Shown here: positions 41,330-49,572 of the stretch, in pieces
Layout: the number at the start of each line of letters is the position of its first letter
Position numbering within the stretch: position 1 is the first letter of the stretch
Source: Micromonospora matsumotoense
Lineage (GTDB): Bacteria; Actinomycetota; Actinomycetes; Mycobacteriales; Micromonosporaceae
Direction: 5' to 3'
NCBI RefSeq assembly: GCF_900091525.1
Contig: NZ_FMCU01000020.1
Location: forward strand, 1 to 64,000
DNA length: 64,000 nucleotides
Program-made: the position numbers and the translations under genes
Notes under the pieces: generated by a model
Database searches by the model: none
What the model was told of the DNA's origin: nothing
Seen by the model: only the letters and a program-made list of their open reading frames with translations

Positions 41330-42443
41330 GGAGCCGGGTCTGAGCGTCCGCCTCAAGCTGACCCTCAGCTATGCCGGGTTCGGCATGCTGGCGGGTGGCC
41401 TGCTCCTGGTCACCGTGTGGGTGTTCCTGCTGCGCTACGTACCCGAGGTGATCGACGCCGGGTCGCCCGCCCCGGCACCCGACGGCTCCCGCCTCCCCGC
41501 CCCCGTCATGTTCGTACCGGACCGCTTCGACCTGCTCCATGCCTTCGTTCCGAGAGCAGTCGCGGTGCTGGGCCTGCTGCTGTTCTTCGGCCTGCTGGGC
41601 GGATGGGCCCTCGCCGGCCGGATGCTCGCGCCGCTGACCCGCATCACCGATGCCACCCGCGTGGCCGCGGGCGGAGCACTGTCCCACCGGATTCGGCTGG
41701 AGGGTCGCCGGGACGAGTTCCGGGAACTCTCCGACGCGTTCGACTCGATGCTCGAACAGCTCGAATCCCACGTCGCGGAGCAGCAGAGGTTCGCCGCCAA
41801 CGCCTCCCACGAACTGCGTACCCCGCTCGCGATCTCCCGGGCGCTCCTCGACGTCGCCCGCAGGGAGCCGGCTGCTGGGCGCGGCGACCTCATCGAACGA
41901 CTGCACACCGTCAACCAGCGGGCGATCGACCTCACCGAGGCCCTCCTGCTGCTCAGCCGCGGCGACCGCGGCACCTTCACCCGCGAAGTCGTCGACCTCT
42001 CCCTCGTCGCCGAGGAGGCCGCCGAGACGCTGCTTCCCCTCGCCGAACGGCGTCGGATCACGCTGGACGTCTCCGGCGGGGCGGCCCGCACCAGCGGCTC
42101 CGCCGAACTCCTGCTCCGGATGGTGACGAACCTCGTGCAGAACGCCATCGTGCACAACCTTCCCGCCGGCGGCACCGTGACGGTCCACACCGAGGCGCAC
42201 GGCGACACGAGCCTGCTGCGGATCGGGAACACGGGCCGCCGGCTCCCACCCGCACTGGTGTCGACCTTCACCGAACCCTTCCAGCGCGGAATGGAACGCG
42301 TACGCACCGACGAACACGTGGGTGTCGGCCTCGGTCTCGCCATCGTGCACAGCATCGTCCGGGCCCACGGCGGGACCCTCGACCTGGCCCCCAACCCGTA
42401 CGGAGGTCTCCTCGTCACGGTCCGGCTCCCCGGCCCCCCGTAG
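41322..42443 (+). CDS. Two-component sensor histidine kinase (HisKA/HAMP type)
   Basis: This 373-residue protein has one helix near residue 25, a short external loop of about 40 residues (PAPAPDGSRLPAPVMFVPDR), a second helix, HAMP (RMLAPLTRITDATRVAAGGA), HisKA (RFAANASHELRTPLAISRAL with the phospho-His) and HATPase (NLVQNAIVHNL, GVGLGLAIVHSIVRAHGG). GTG 41322 follows GGGAGTGG. The small loop suggests sensing at or in the membrane. Confidence 0.92.
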   Translation: MDREPGLSVRLKLTLSYAGFGMLAGGLLLVTVWVFLLRYVPEVIDAGSPAPAPDGSRLPAPVMFVPDRFDLLHAFVPRAVAVLGLLLFFGLLGGWALAGRMLAPLTRITDATRVAAGGALSHRIRLEGRRDEFRELSDAFDSMLEQLESHVAEQQRFAANASHELRTPLAISRALLDVARREPAAGRGDLIERLHTVNQRAIDLTEALLLLSRGDRGTFTREVVDLSLVAEEAAETLLPLAERRRITLDVSGGAARTSGSAELLLRMVTNLVQNAIVHNLPAGGTVTVHTEAHGDTSLLRIGNTGRRLPPALVSTFTEPFQRGMERVRTDEHVGVGLGLAIVHSIVRAHGGTLDLAPNPYGGLLVTVRLPGPP

Positions 42444-42726
42444 GGTCGACGACCGGTTTCCGTTCGACGTGCTGCCACCCCGTCGGGGCCGGGCCGTGGA
42501 GCCCGCCGGAGGCGACGGTCCCGCGTCAGCTCAGGCGGGGCGTCCGGGACCGACGAGCGGTACGGTACGGCGCGCAGGCGCGTCGATGTCTGTACGGTGT
42601 GGACGGACGATCGACGGAACCGGTGTCCGCCATCGGCCTGCGGACGATCTCGGTGTGGTGCGGCAGCAGGAAATGTCGGCCTATAGTGGCGACAGTCACG
42701 TCACGGTGGTGGTGGGAAGGGCGACG

Positions 42727-43533
42727 ATGGAACGGCCGGATTGGGCGCCAGCAGATGTTGATCTCAGCCGGCCGAGCGTCGCGCGAGCCTACGACTACTG
42801 GCTCGGCGGCTCGCACAACTTCGAGGTCGACCGGGAGTTCGCCCGCCAGGCACTGGCGGCGGTGCCAGATCTTCGCCTGGTCGCGCGGGCGAACCGCGAG
42901 TTCCTGCATCGCGCGGTGCGATTCATGCTCGACGAAGGGATTCGGCAGTTCCTGGACATCGGGTCCGGCATTCCGACGGTGGGCAACGTGCATGAGATCG
43001 CCCAGCAGGTGGATCCGGACTCCCGCGTGGTCTATGTGGACATCGATCCGGTGGCGGTGACGCACAGCACACACATCCTGGCCGGCCAGCCGAACGCGGT
43101 CGCGCTGCTGGAGGACCTGCGCCATCCGGAGGCCGTCCTGGACCATCCGGAGGTTCGTCGGCTGCTGGATCTCGACCGGCCGGTCGGTCTGCTGCTCGTC
43201 TCGGTCGTGCACGCGGTCCCCGACCAGGACGACCCGTACGGGCTGATCCGGCGGCTGTGGACGGCGCTGGCTCCGGGCAGTTGCGTGGCGATCAGCCACG
43301 TCACCACCGACAGCCGGCCGGACGAGATGGGCGAGGGCGCCCGGCTCAGTGGCCGGACGAACACCCCGGTCACCGCCCGCACCCGCACGCAGGTGGAAGA
43401 CTTCTTCGCCGGCCTCGACCTGGTGGAACCCGGCGTGGTGTGGTCACCGCTGTGGCGCCCCGAGTCGTCGGCCGATGTCGGGGAGCACCCGGAGCGGATG
43501 AGCTTCTACGTCGGAGTCGGACGCCGCAGGTGA
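42727..43533 (+). CDS. DUF574-type SAM-dependent methyltransferase
   Basis: This 268-residue member of the actinobacterial family (Methyltransf_19/DUF574) has the diagnostic PSVARAYDYWLGGSHNFEVD, FLDIGSGIPTVGNVHEIAQ (SAM motif I), VVYVDIDPVAVTHSTHIL and LLLVSVVHAVPDQDDPYGLI. The target is unknown. These genes often sit beside regulatory genes. GGGAAGG precedes ATG 42727. Its stop overlaps the GTG of the GGDEF-EAL gene, so the two are co-translated. The preceding gap (42444-42726) has a possible -10, TATAGT, at 42682. Confidence 0.9.
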   Translation: MERPDWAPADVDLSRPSVARAYDYWLGGSHNFEVDREFARQALAAVPDLRLVARANREFLHRAVRFMLDEGIRQFLDIGSGIPTVGNVHEIAQQVDPDSRVVYVDIDPVAVTHSTHILAGQPNAVALLEDLRHPEAVLDHPEVRRLLDLDRPVGLLLVSVVHAVPDQDDPYGLIRRLWTALAPGSCVAISHVTTDSRPDEMGEGARLSGRTNTPVTARTRTQVEDFFAGLDLVEPGVVWSPLWRPESSADVGEHPERMSFYVGVGRRR

Positions 43534-45383
43534 GCGATCGGCCCGCCGCCGACGGGCTCGACGACCGGAGCCGTCCGGGCGTCGAGGAGTTCGTCACGGC
43601 GTGGGCCACGGCCCTGCACCGGGCCCACTATGTGCCGATCAGCGCCGAGCAGCGCCGTCGCATCGTGGCCGGACTGGCGGACCGCCTGGTCACCGCGGTT
43701 CTCGCCGAGCCGGGCGAGCCCGGAGGCGGCCGGCGGATCGGCACCGATCTGGTGGCGGCCGGCTTCGGGTCGCCGGAGGCGCTCGGTGGCACGATCGCCG
43801 TCATCGGCTCGCGGTTCCTCGGCGAGCTGGGCATCACCGCCGACCCCACCATTGCCGCTCGGCTGAACCGCCTGCTGGCGGACCTCGCGGCGGGCTTCAC
43901 GTCGGCCGCGCACGATCTCAGCCTGCGAGCCCAGGACACGGTCCGGCTGGCCGCGCTCGCCGCTCGCACCCAGGCCGAGGAGGCGTTACGGGTCAGCGAG
44001 GCCAGGTTCCGCCGCTTCGCCACCCACGACCAGTTGACCGGGCTGCCCAACCTGACGTTGCTCACCGAGCAGTTGGGACGGCTGTCCGCCGCCCAGCTGC
44101 CGATCGACCGGGTCGGAGTCTGCTGCCTCGACGTCGACGACTTCGCGGCGGTCAACGACGTACTCGGCTATCAGGTGGGTGACCTGCTGCTCCGCGAGAT
44201 CGCCGACCGGGTCGGCGCGCTCACCGACCGGCGGATCGACCTGGTGGCGCGGCTGGACAGCGACCGGTTCGCGATCCTGGTCCGCGACACCACCTGCGCC
44301 GGCGACGCCGTCAAGATCGCCGATCAGGCGCTCGCCGCGCTCGCCGCCCCCTTCCGCGTCAACGGCACCGAGGTGCCCCTGACGGTGAGCGCGGGAGTGG
44401 CCGAGGGCACCGTGGCCGACGGTGGCGCCGCGACCCTGATGCGCGCCAGTGAGATCGCGCTGCACTGGGCCAAGGCGGACGGCAAGGCCACCCTGCGCCA
44501 GTTCGACCAGGACCGCAGCAACGCCGACGCCGAGCGTTACCGGCTGTCGGCAGCCATGCCGGCGGCGCTGCGGCGGGGCGAGTTCACCGCCGCCTACCAA
44601 CCCATCGTCGCTCTCCGGTCCGGGCAGTTGACCGGGGTGGAAGCCCTGGCCCGCTGGCAGCATCCTCAGCTCGGCCTGCTGAGCGCCGCCCGGTTCATCG
44701 AGCTCGCCGAACGCACCGGCCTCGTGGTGCCGCTCGGCCGCCAACTGCTGGAGCAGGCGTGCCGGCAGGCCAGCCGGTGGCAGCGGGTCCAACCCGGCCT
44801 GTACGTGAGCGTCAACGTGTCGGTGCGCCAGCTTCGTCGCAACGGGTTTGCCGGAGCGGTGGCGCAGATCCTCGACCGGACAGGCCTGCCGCCGCACCTG
44901 CTCCAGCTGGAAGTCACCGAGCAGGCGGTGATCGATCTGACCGGCATCGTGACGGAGACGCTGGCGGCACTGATGAAACTCGGCGTCCGGATCGTCATCG
45001 ACGACTTCGGCATCGGCTATGCGAATCTGGCCAATCTCCGCTCCCTTCCCCTGCACGGCCTCAAACTCGACGCCAGCCTGACCCGTTCGTCGGCGCAGCC
45101 GGCCAGGCGGCCGGGGGCCCGCCGCCCCGGCACGGATGACGACTTCCTCAGCACCGTCGTGTCGCTCGGGCACAAGCTCGGCCTCGTGGTGACCGCCGAG
45201 GGCATCGAAACCGCGCAGCAGGCCCGCCGGCTGACCGCGACCGGTTGCGACAACGGGCAGGGCTGGCACTTCGGCCGTCCGGTGCCGCCCCACGAGATCA
45301 CTGCCCGCATCGTCGCCCAGCAGCACCACGACGCCGTGTCACCGGGCACCGAACTGCCGGCGTTACCGATCCAGCAGCGCTGA
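43530..45383 (+). CDS. GGDEF-EAL protein, degenerate cyclase and likely active c-di-GMP phosphodiesterase
   Basis: This 617-residue cytoplasmic protein has an N-terminal helical domain (about 1-165), GGDEF (about 175-330) and EAL (about 345-600). The cyclase site is degenerate: LVARLDSDRFAILV replaces GG(D/E)EF. EAL residues are retained: EALARWQHP, VNVSVRQL, LEVTEQAV, IDDFGIGYANL, LKLDASL, AEGIETAQQ and GQGWHFGRP. It should hydrolyse c-di-GMP, with the GGDEF domain perhaps binding GTP as a regulator. It is coupled to the DUF574 gene. Its stop lies 6 bp from the convergent CHAT gene end. Confidence 0.9.
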   Translation: MSDRPAADGLDDRSRPGVEEFVTAWATALHRAHYVPISAEQRRRIVAGLADRLVTAVLAEPGEPGGGRRIGTDLVAAGFGSPEALGGTIAVIGSRFLGELGITADPTIAARLNRLLADLAAGFTSAAHDLSLRAQDTVRLAALAARTQAEEALRVSEARFRRFATHDQLTGLPNLTLLTEQLGRLSAAQLPIDRVGVCCLDVDDFAAVNDVLGYQVGDLLLREIADRVGALTDRRIDLVARLDSDRFAILVRDTTCAGDAVKIADQALAALAAPFRVNGTEVPLTVSAGVAEGTVADGGAATLMRASEIALHWAKADGKATLRQFDQDRSNADAERYRLSAAMPAALRRGEFTAAYQPIVALRSGQLTGVEALARWQHPQLGLLSAARFIELAERTGLVVPLGRQLLEQACRQASRWQRVQPGLYVSVNVSVRQLRRNGFAGAVAQILDRTGLPPHLLQLEVTEQAVIDLTGIVTETLAALMKLGVRIVIDDFGIGYANLANLRSLPLHGLKLDASLTRSSAQPARRPGARRPGTDDDFLSTVVSLGHKLGLVVTAEGIETAQQARRLTATGCDNGQGWHFGRPVPPHEITARIVAQQHHDAVSPGTELPALPIQQR

Positions 45384-45389
45384 AGCACC

Positions 45390-48230
45390 CTAGGGACCGG
45401 TGTGGATCAGCGCCGCCCACAGCTCCGGACGGTCCGGGTGCTCACGCCTCACCCGGTCGATGGCCTTGTCCAACGCGACGGCCGCATCGTCCGCGTCAAG
45501 ACGCTCTCCGGCCTTCAAACCGGCGTAGACGTCGTCGGCGACCTGGGCCGCGACCCGGTCGGAGACCGCCCACTGGCTGCCGATGACGTGCCGGAAGCCG
45601 GCCATCTGCAGTGCCGCGGTGAGATGGATGGCCTCGTCGGGCAGGTCACGGCCGCCCGCTGCGGTGCGGCAGGCGGAGAGGTAGGCGAGGTCGGCGCCGC
45701 CGGACGACCGGCTGCCGGCGGCGAGACGGCCGGCCAGGTCCAGGACGCTGAGCCTGCCGTCGACCAGGCGGAGGGCGGCGGCACTGGGCCGCTTGAAGTC
45801 CTGGTCGCCATGGCAGGCGAAGTGCGCCCAGCTGTGCTGTTCGAGCGCGGTCAGCACGCCCTCGACGGTGGCACTGCGGCCGGAGAGCACCCGTAGGCCG
45901 GGCACGTGCGAGCTGACCGCGCGCAGCTCGTCGCTGACCGCCGGCAGCGACGCCTGGCCGGGCAGGGTGCCGAGACCCACGGCGAAAGCCCGCGGCGGTC
46001 CGGGTGGTGCCGGGGTGGCCCGGGCGCGCAGCAACGCGGACAGGCTCGGGATGTAGGACGACACGCAGCGGGCGGCGACCGAGATCCGGCGCTTCGCGGC
46101 AAGCGGCGCGCTCGCGCCGAATCGACCGGCGGCGTGCAGCGGCAGCATCGTCAGTGGCCCGGTCGGGCACCACCAGACGCGGTGCCGCCGATCCGTCGCG
46201 CCACCGAGGATGTCGTCGAGGGCCGCGCAGACGGATTCTCCGACGGTGTCCCAGAGCCATCGTTGCAGCGACACCAGCGTCTGGTGCAGCGCGACCCGCT
46301 CGGCCGGCCCGCCACCCCCTTCCACCGCCCGCTGCACCTCAAGGAACGCGGCGGCACGTTGGTGCGCCGTGTCGTGGGACAGCCACGGGAGCGGCACTGC
46401 CCGTACCCCGTCGGCGGTGACGATGATCGCGTCGCTGCGCCACCGCGAGGTGTTGACCAGCACCGCCGCACCGCCGGTGGTCGCGGGCTGCAGGGCGGCG
46501 AACGACGGCGGGTGCAGGAAGTTCTCGAAGCCCGGCTGGCGGCGGGCCTCGGCCGCGAGCTTCTCCCAGCGTTCCGCCAACCGGCGGCGGTGACCGGCGT
46601 CCTCGGTCTCCGCGCGATGCGGTCCACGCAGCGCGCTGGTCAGCAGGTGATGGCCCATCTCCCCACCAGGGCGGGCCGGCAGCTCGATGATCGGGGACGC
46701 CTCCGCCCCGTCCAGTTCCCGGCGCGTCCGGTCGAGCTCCTGGGCGAGTGCGGGCGCGACCACGGCCAGCTCGGACAGGTCGCTGCGGGTCTGCAGGGCC
46801 TGGGACCACAGCACCTGACGGCCCTGCTCCAGGAGTTCCACCGCGCGTTCCGGCTGCCCGGCGGCGATGGCCCAGGCAGCCGCGTCGCCGGCCAGGCCGG
46901 ACACCGTCGTCAGCCGCTTCTCCTGCACCGTGCGGTCCAGGCCACGCCACGCCAGCAGCGGCAGCAGGCCCACGGCGGTGCCGTACGCCTCCAGGGCCAA
47001 CTCTGCGTCGCCGGCTTCGGCGGCGGTCTGCGCCCAGGTGCGGGCCGCGGTCATCCGGATCTCGATCGCACCCGCCCGGGAAGCCGACGACGACCGCCAC
47101 ATGCCGACTGCGGCGTCGAGGTCGGCCGGGTCGTGATCGATCAGGTAGCGAATCCGCAACGCCGTGCCGAGCACGTTGAGGGCCCGCGCCCGGTCCGGGT
47201 GGCCGGGGGAGAACCCGGCCAGGGCGGCCATGCCGGTCTCGACGGCGTCGCTGACCCCTTTCGGGTCGCTGCTCATCCGGGCCCGGATGAGCAGCGAGTG
47301 GGCCAGGCTGACCAGGTGGCCGGCCCGTTGCGTGCCGGCCGTCGGCGATTCGACGGCCTCCCGGGCGCTACGGATCGCCTCGTCCAGGTGCAGCGACGAG
47401 TTGCTGCTGAGGCCGTGTATGACCAGCAGGACCCCGTGGGTGGACAGCAGTTGCGCGCGGACCGTGTCGATGTTCGGCAGGTCGGCGACGACCTGCCGGC
47501 TGACCTGGACCGCCTCGCGCAGGTCGGCGTCGTCGGCACCGTCGAGACTCACCCAGCGCTGCACCAGCGCGATCACCAGCACGCCGTTGAGGGGGGCCCG
47601 GTCGACGTGCCGCCCGGACATGGCGGCCAGGCCGTCGCGACAGTGCGCGATCGCCTCGTCGATGTCACCCTGGCCGCCGGTGCGGACGAAACGCATGACC
47701 AGGCAGAGCGCCAGCAGTTGACGGGCGGTGAGCGCGTGGTCCGGGTCGGTGGACCGTTGGACCTCCCGGCTGAGGCGGACGGCGGTGTCGATGTCCGCCA
47801 GCTGACCGAACCTCTCGAAACTGAGCCGGTACACGTTCACACAGCGGACCAGCACATCCGTCCGGGTGGGGTCGCTCTCGCCGGCGGCGGCCACGGCGAC
47901 GTCCGCGTGCCGTTTCGCCATGGACAGGTCCGACACCGCGCGCCGCTGTTCGAACCGAAAGCCGACGACCAGGGCGAGTTGGGCATTGACGTACGGCCAC
48001 CACGGATCATCGGCCGCGGTCAGCGTCACTGCCTTCTCGGCGGTGGCCACCGCGGCGTCGAGGTACTTCGGGTCCGAAGTCCGGCCCCGCAACATCAGGA
48101 CGGTGGACAGCGCGGCGAGCACATCCACCCGGGACGGATCGGCGGCGAGGAGACCCCGTGCCAGGCCCTCGGCCCGGACCAGCAGAGATTCGTCACCGCT
48201 GTCGTTGTACGCGACGATCAGCGGGTCCAC
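45390..48230 (-). CDS. TPR-CHAT protein (caspase-like protease)
   Basis: This protein of about 946 residues has tetratricopeptide-like helical repeats over the first 450 residues (for example DLDAAVGMWRSSSASRAGAI and DIDEAIAHCRDGLAAMSGRH). The C-terminal CHAT domain has the His-Cys dyad WAHFACHGDQD (His near 807) and AYLSACRTAAGG (Cys near 854). CHAT proteases cleave partner proteins in bacterial conflict systems. An ATG at 48338 is possible, but its first 36 codons have low GC3 and overlap the divergent gene, so GTG 48230 is preferred. The gene is divergent from 48314 and close to a kinase/PP2C/vWA set. Confidence 0.88.
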   Translation of the reverse strand: MDPLIVAYNDSGDESLLVRAEGLARGLLAADPSRVDVLAALSTVLMLRGRTSDPKYLDAAVATAEKAVTLTAADDPWWPYVNAQLALVVGFRFEQRRAVSDLSMAKRHADVAVAAAGESDPTRTDVLVRCVNVYRLSFERFGQLADIDTAVRLSREVQRSTDPDHALTARQLLALCLVMRFVRTGGQGDIDEAIAHCRDGLAAMSGRHVDRAPLNGVLVIALVQRWVSLDGADDADLREAVQVSRQVVADLPNIDTVRAQLLSTHGVLLVIHGLSSNSSLHLDEAIRSAREAVESPTAGTQRAGHLVSLAHSLLIRARMSSDPKGVSDAVETGMAALAGFSPGHPDRARALNVLGTALRIRYLIDHDPADLDAAVGMWRSSSASRAGAIEIRMTAARTWAQTAAEAGDAELALEAYGTAVGLLPLLAWRGLDRTVQEKRLTTVSGLAGDAAAWAIAAGQPERAVELLEQGRQVLWSQALQTRSDLSELAVVAPALAQELDRTRRELDGAEASPIIELPARPGGEMGHHLLTSALRGPHRAETEDAGHRRRLAERWEKLAAEARRQPGFENFLHPPSFAALQPATTGGAAVLVNTSRWRSDAIIVTADGVRAVPLPWLSHDTAHQRAAAFLEVQRAVEGGGGPAERVALHQTLVSLQRWLWDTVGESVCAALDDILGGATDRRHRVWWCPTGPLTMLPLHAAGRFGASAPLAAKRRISVAARCVSSYIPSLSALLRARATPAPPGPPRAFAVGLGTLPGQASLPAVSDELRAVSSHVPGLRVLSGRSATVEGVLTALEQHSWAHFACHGDQDFKRPSAAALRLVDGRLSVLDLAGRLAAGSRSSGGADLAYLSACRTAAGGRDLPDEAIHLTAALQMAGFRHVIGSQWAVSDRVAAQVADDVYAGLKAGERLDADDAAVALDKAIDRVRREHPDRPELWAALIHTGP

Positions 48231-48313
48231 CGAGTCGATGGACCCCTCTGCGGATGGCACCGGTTCAGTAGATTCGACAGCAGCTGAGGCGTCAACCGAC
48301 GGGAGTGTCGTGT

Positions 48314-48691
48314 ATGGAGCAGCGTCGTCTGCTGGCATCGTTGTGCGCCGCCGTGCCGACCCTGCGCGAACGTGCCGAGGCCGGGCTGTGGAGCGACCTG
48401 CTCGACGAACTCCTCGACGACCTGGCCGCCGGTAGACCCGTGGTGGAGGTCTGTCAGCAACTCGGCTGGCGGGTCGAGACCGAGACCGAGACCGAGCGCA
48501 GCGGCACCGGCCCGTCGTTCACCGACTATGCCGAGGGCGCCCAACTGGAGGGTCTCGCGCCGGTGGTGCTGAACGGCGACTACCGCTGCCCGCGCCACCG
48601 CTGCTCGCGTCGGGCCCACCGCGACGACCGGGGTCGGGTGCCGCACTGCGCGCTCGCCGGGACGCCGATGACATACCGGGCCGAGCCATGA
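48314..48691 (+). CDS. Small Cys/His-rich hypothetical protein
   Basis: This 125-residue protein has a helical, acidic first half (LWSDLLDELLDDLAAGRPVV). The C-terminal part has YRCPRHRCSRRAHRDDRGRV and PHCAL, a C-x3-H-x-C...H...C arrangement that could bind zinc. GGGAGTG precedes ATG 48314. It overlaps the next gene by 4 bp and is divergent from the CHAT gene by about 80 bp. I do not recognise the family; an adaptor for the CHAT protease is an inference from position. Confidence 0.75.
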   Translation: MEQRRLLASLCAAVPTLRERAEAGLWSDLLDELLDDLAAGRPVVEVCQQLGWRVETETETERSGTGPSFTDYAEGAQLEGLAPVVLNGDYRCPRHRCSRRAHRDDRGRVPHCALAGTPMTYRAEP

Positions 48692-49572
48692 TCGAGGTGT
48701 TGCTGGGCGAGGTCGGACGGCGCATCAACGACCGCTGGCTGACCCGTGCGCTCGGCCCCGGACTGTTGTGGTGCGCGGTGGCCGCCTTCGCCGTACTGCC
48801 GGGTCGCAAGGCCGTCTTCGACGTCCACGGCGCGGCGCTCGCCGCGGCCGACGCGCTCGATCATCTGAAGGACCGGGTCAGCCTGGCCGTGGTGGTCGGG
48901 TCGCTCGTCGTGGCGGCCGCTGCGGCGGCGGCGGTCTGCGCCCAGGCGGCCGGCAGGGTCGCCCGCCACGTCTGGCTGGGCTCCTGGCCGGGCCCGGCGG
49001 GCCGGGTCGCGGTGGCGGTGACCGCGCGTCGGCGTGCCGCCGCCGTGCGTCGGATCGCCGCGCAACGCCGGGTGGTGCCGGCGGTCTACCTGCCGGCCCG
49101 CCCGACGTGGATCGGTGACCGGATCCGGCTCGCCGACGACCGGGTGGCCGCGCAGTACGGTCTCCGCCTGGGCCTGATCTGGCCGCGGCTGTGGCTGCTG
49201 CTCGGTGCCGACGGCCGGACCGACGTGATGCAGGCGCGCGACCGGCTCGACCGGGCCGTCACCTCGGCCGGCTGGGCGGTGCTCCACCTCGCGCTGACCC
49301 CGTGGTGGTGGCCGGCGGCGCTGCTCGGCGCGACCCTCGGTGCCGTCTCCTGGTGGCGGGCCCGGTCTGCGGCGGGCCTGTTCGCCGACATCGTGGAGGC
49401 GTCCGTCGACCTGCGTCACCGCAACCTGGTCGCCGAGCTGGGTTTCCCGGTCGAAGAGGGCCGTCCGGTGCCGCCGTCCACCGCCGCCGCCGTCAACGAT
49501 CTGCTGCACAAGGGTGCCAGCGGTCACGGGCACGAGGCCCGGACCGGTGCGGAGAGCGAGCCGACGTCATAG
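48688..49572 (+). CDS. Membrane protein of the CHAT/kinase locus
   Basis: This 294-residue protein has two hydrophobic segments near the N-terminus (LLWCAVAAFAVLP and LAVVVGSLVVAAAAAAAVCA) and two more near residues 195-235 (WAVLHLALTPWWWPAALLGA). Arg-rich cytoplasmic regions separate them. No known domain is recognised. It is translationally coupled to the small Cys/His protein. Its 3' end overlaps the convergent kinase gene by 49 bp. Confidence 0.75.
   Translation: MIEVLLGEVGRRINDRWLTRALGPGLLWCAVAAFAVLPGRKAVFDVHGAALAAADALDHLKDRVSLAVVVGSLVVAAAAAAAVCAQAAGRVARHVWLGSWPGPAGRVAVAVTARRRAAAVRRIAAQRRVVPAVYLPARPTWIGDRIRLADDRVAAQYGLRLGLIWPRLWLLLGADGRTDVMQARDRLDRAVTSAGWAVLHLALTPWWWPAALLGATLGAVSWWRARSAAGLFADIVEASVDLRHRNLVAELGFPVEEGRPVPPSTAAAVNDLLHKGASGHGHEARTGAESEPTS

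Noticed and set aside
48231..48338. Start of the CHAT protein at ATG 48338
   Set aside because: The first 36 codons have atypically low GC3 and overlap the divergent gene and its RBS; GTG 48230 is more plausible, though not proven.
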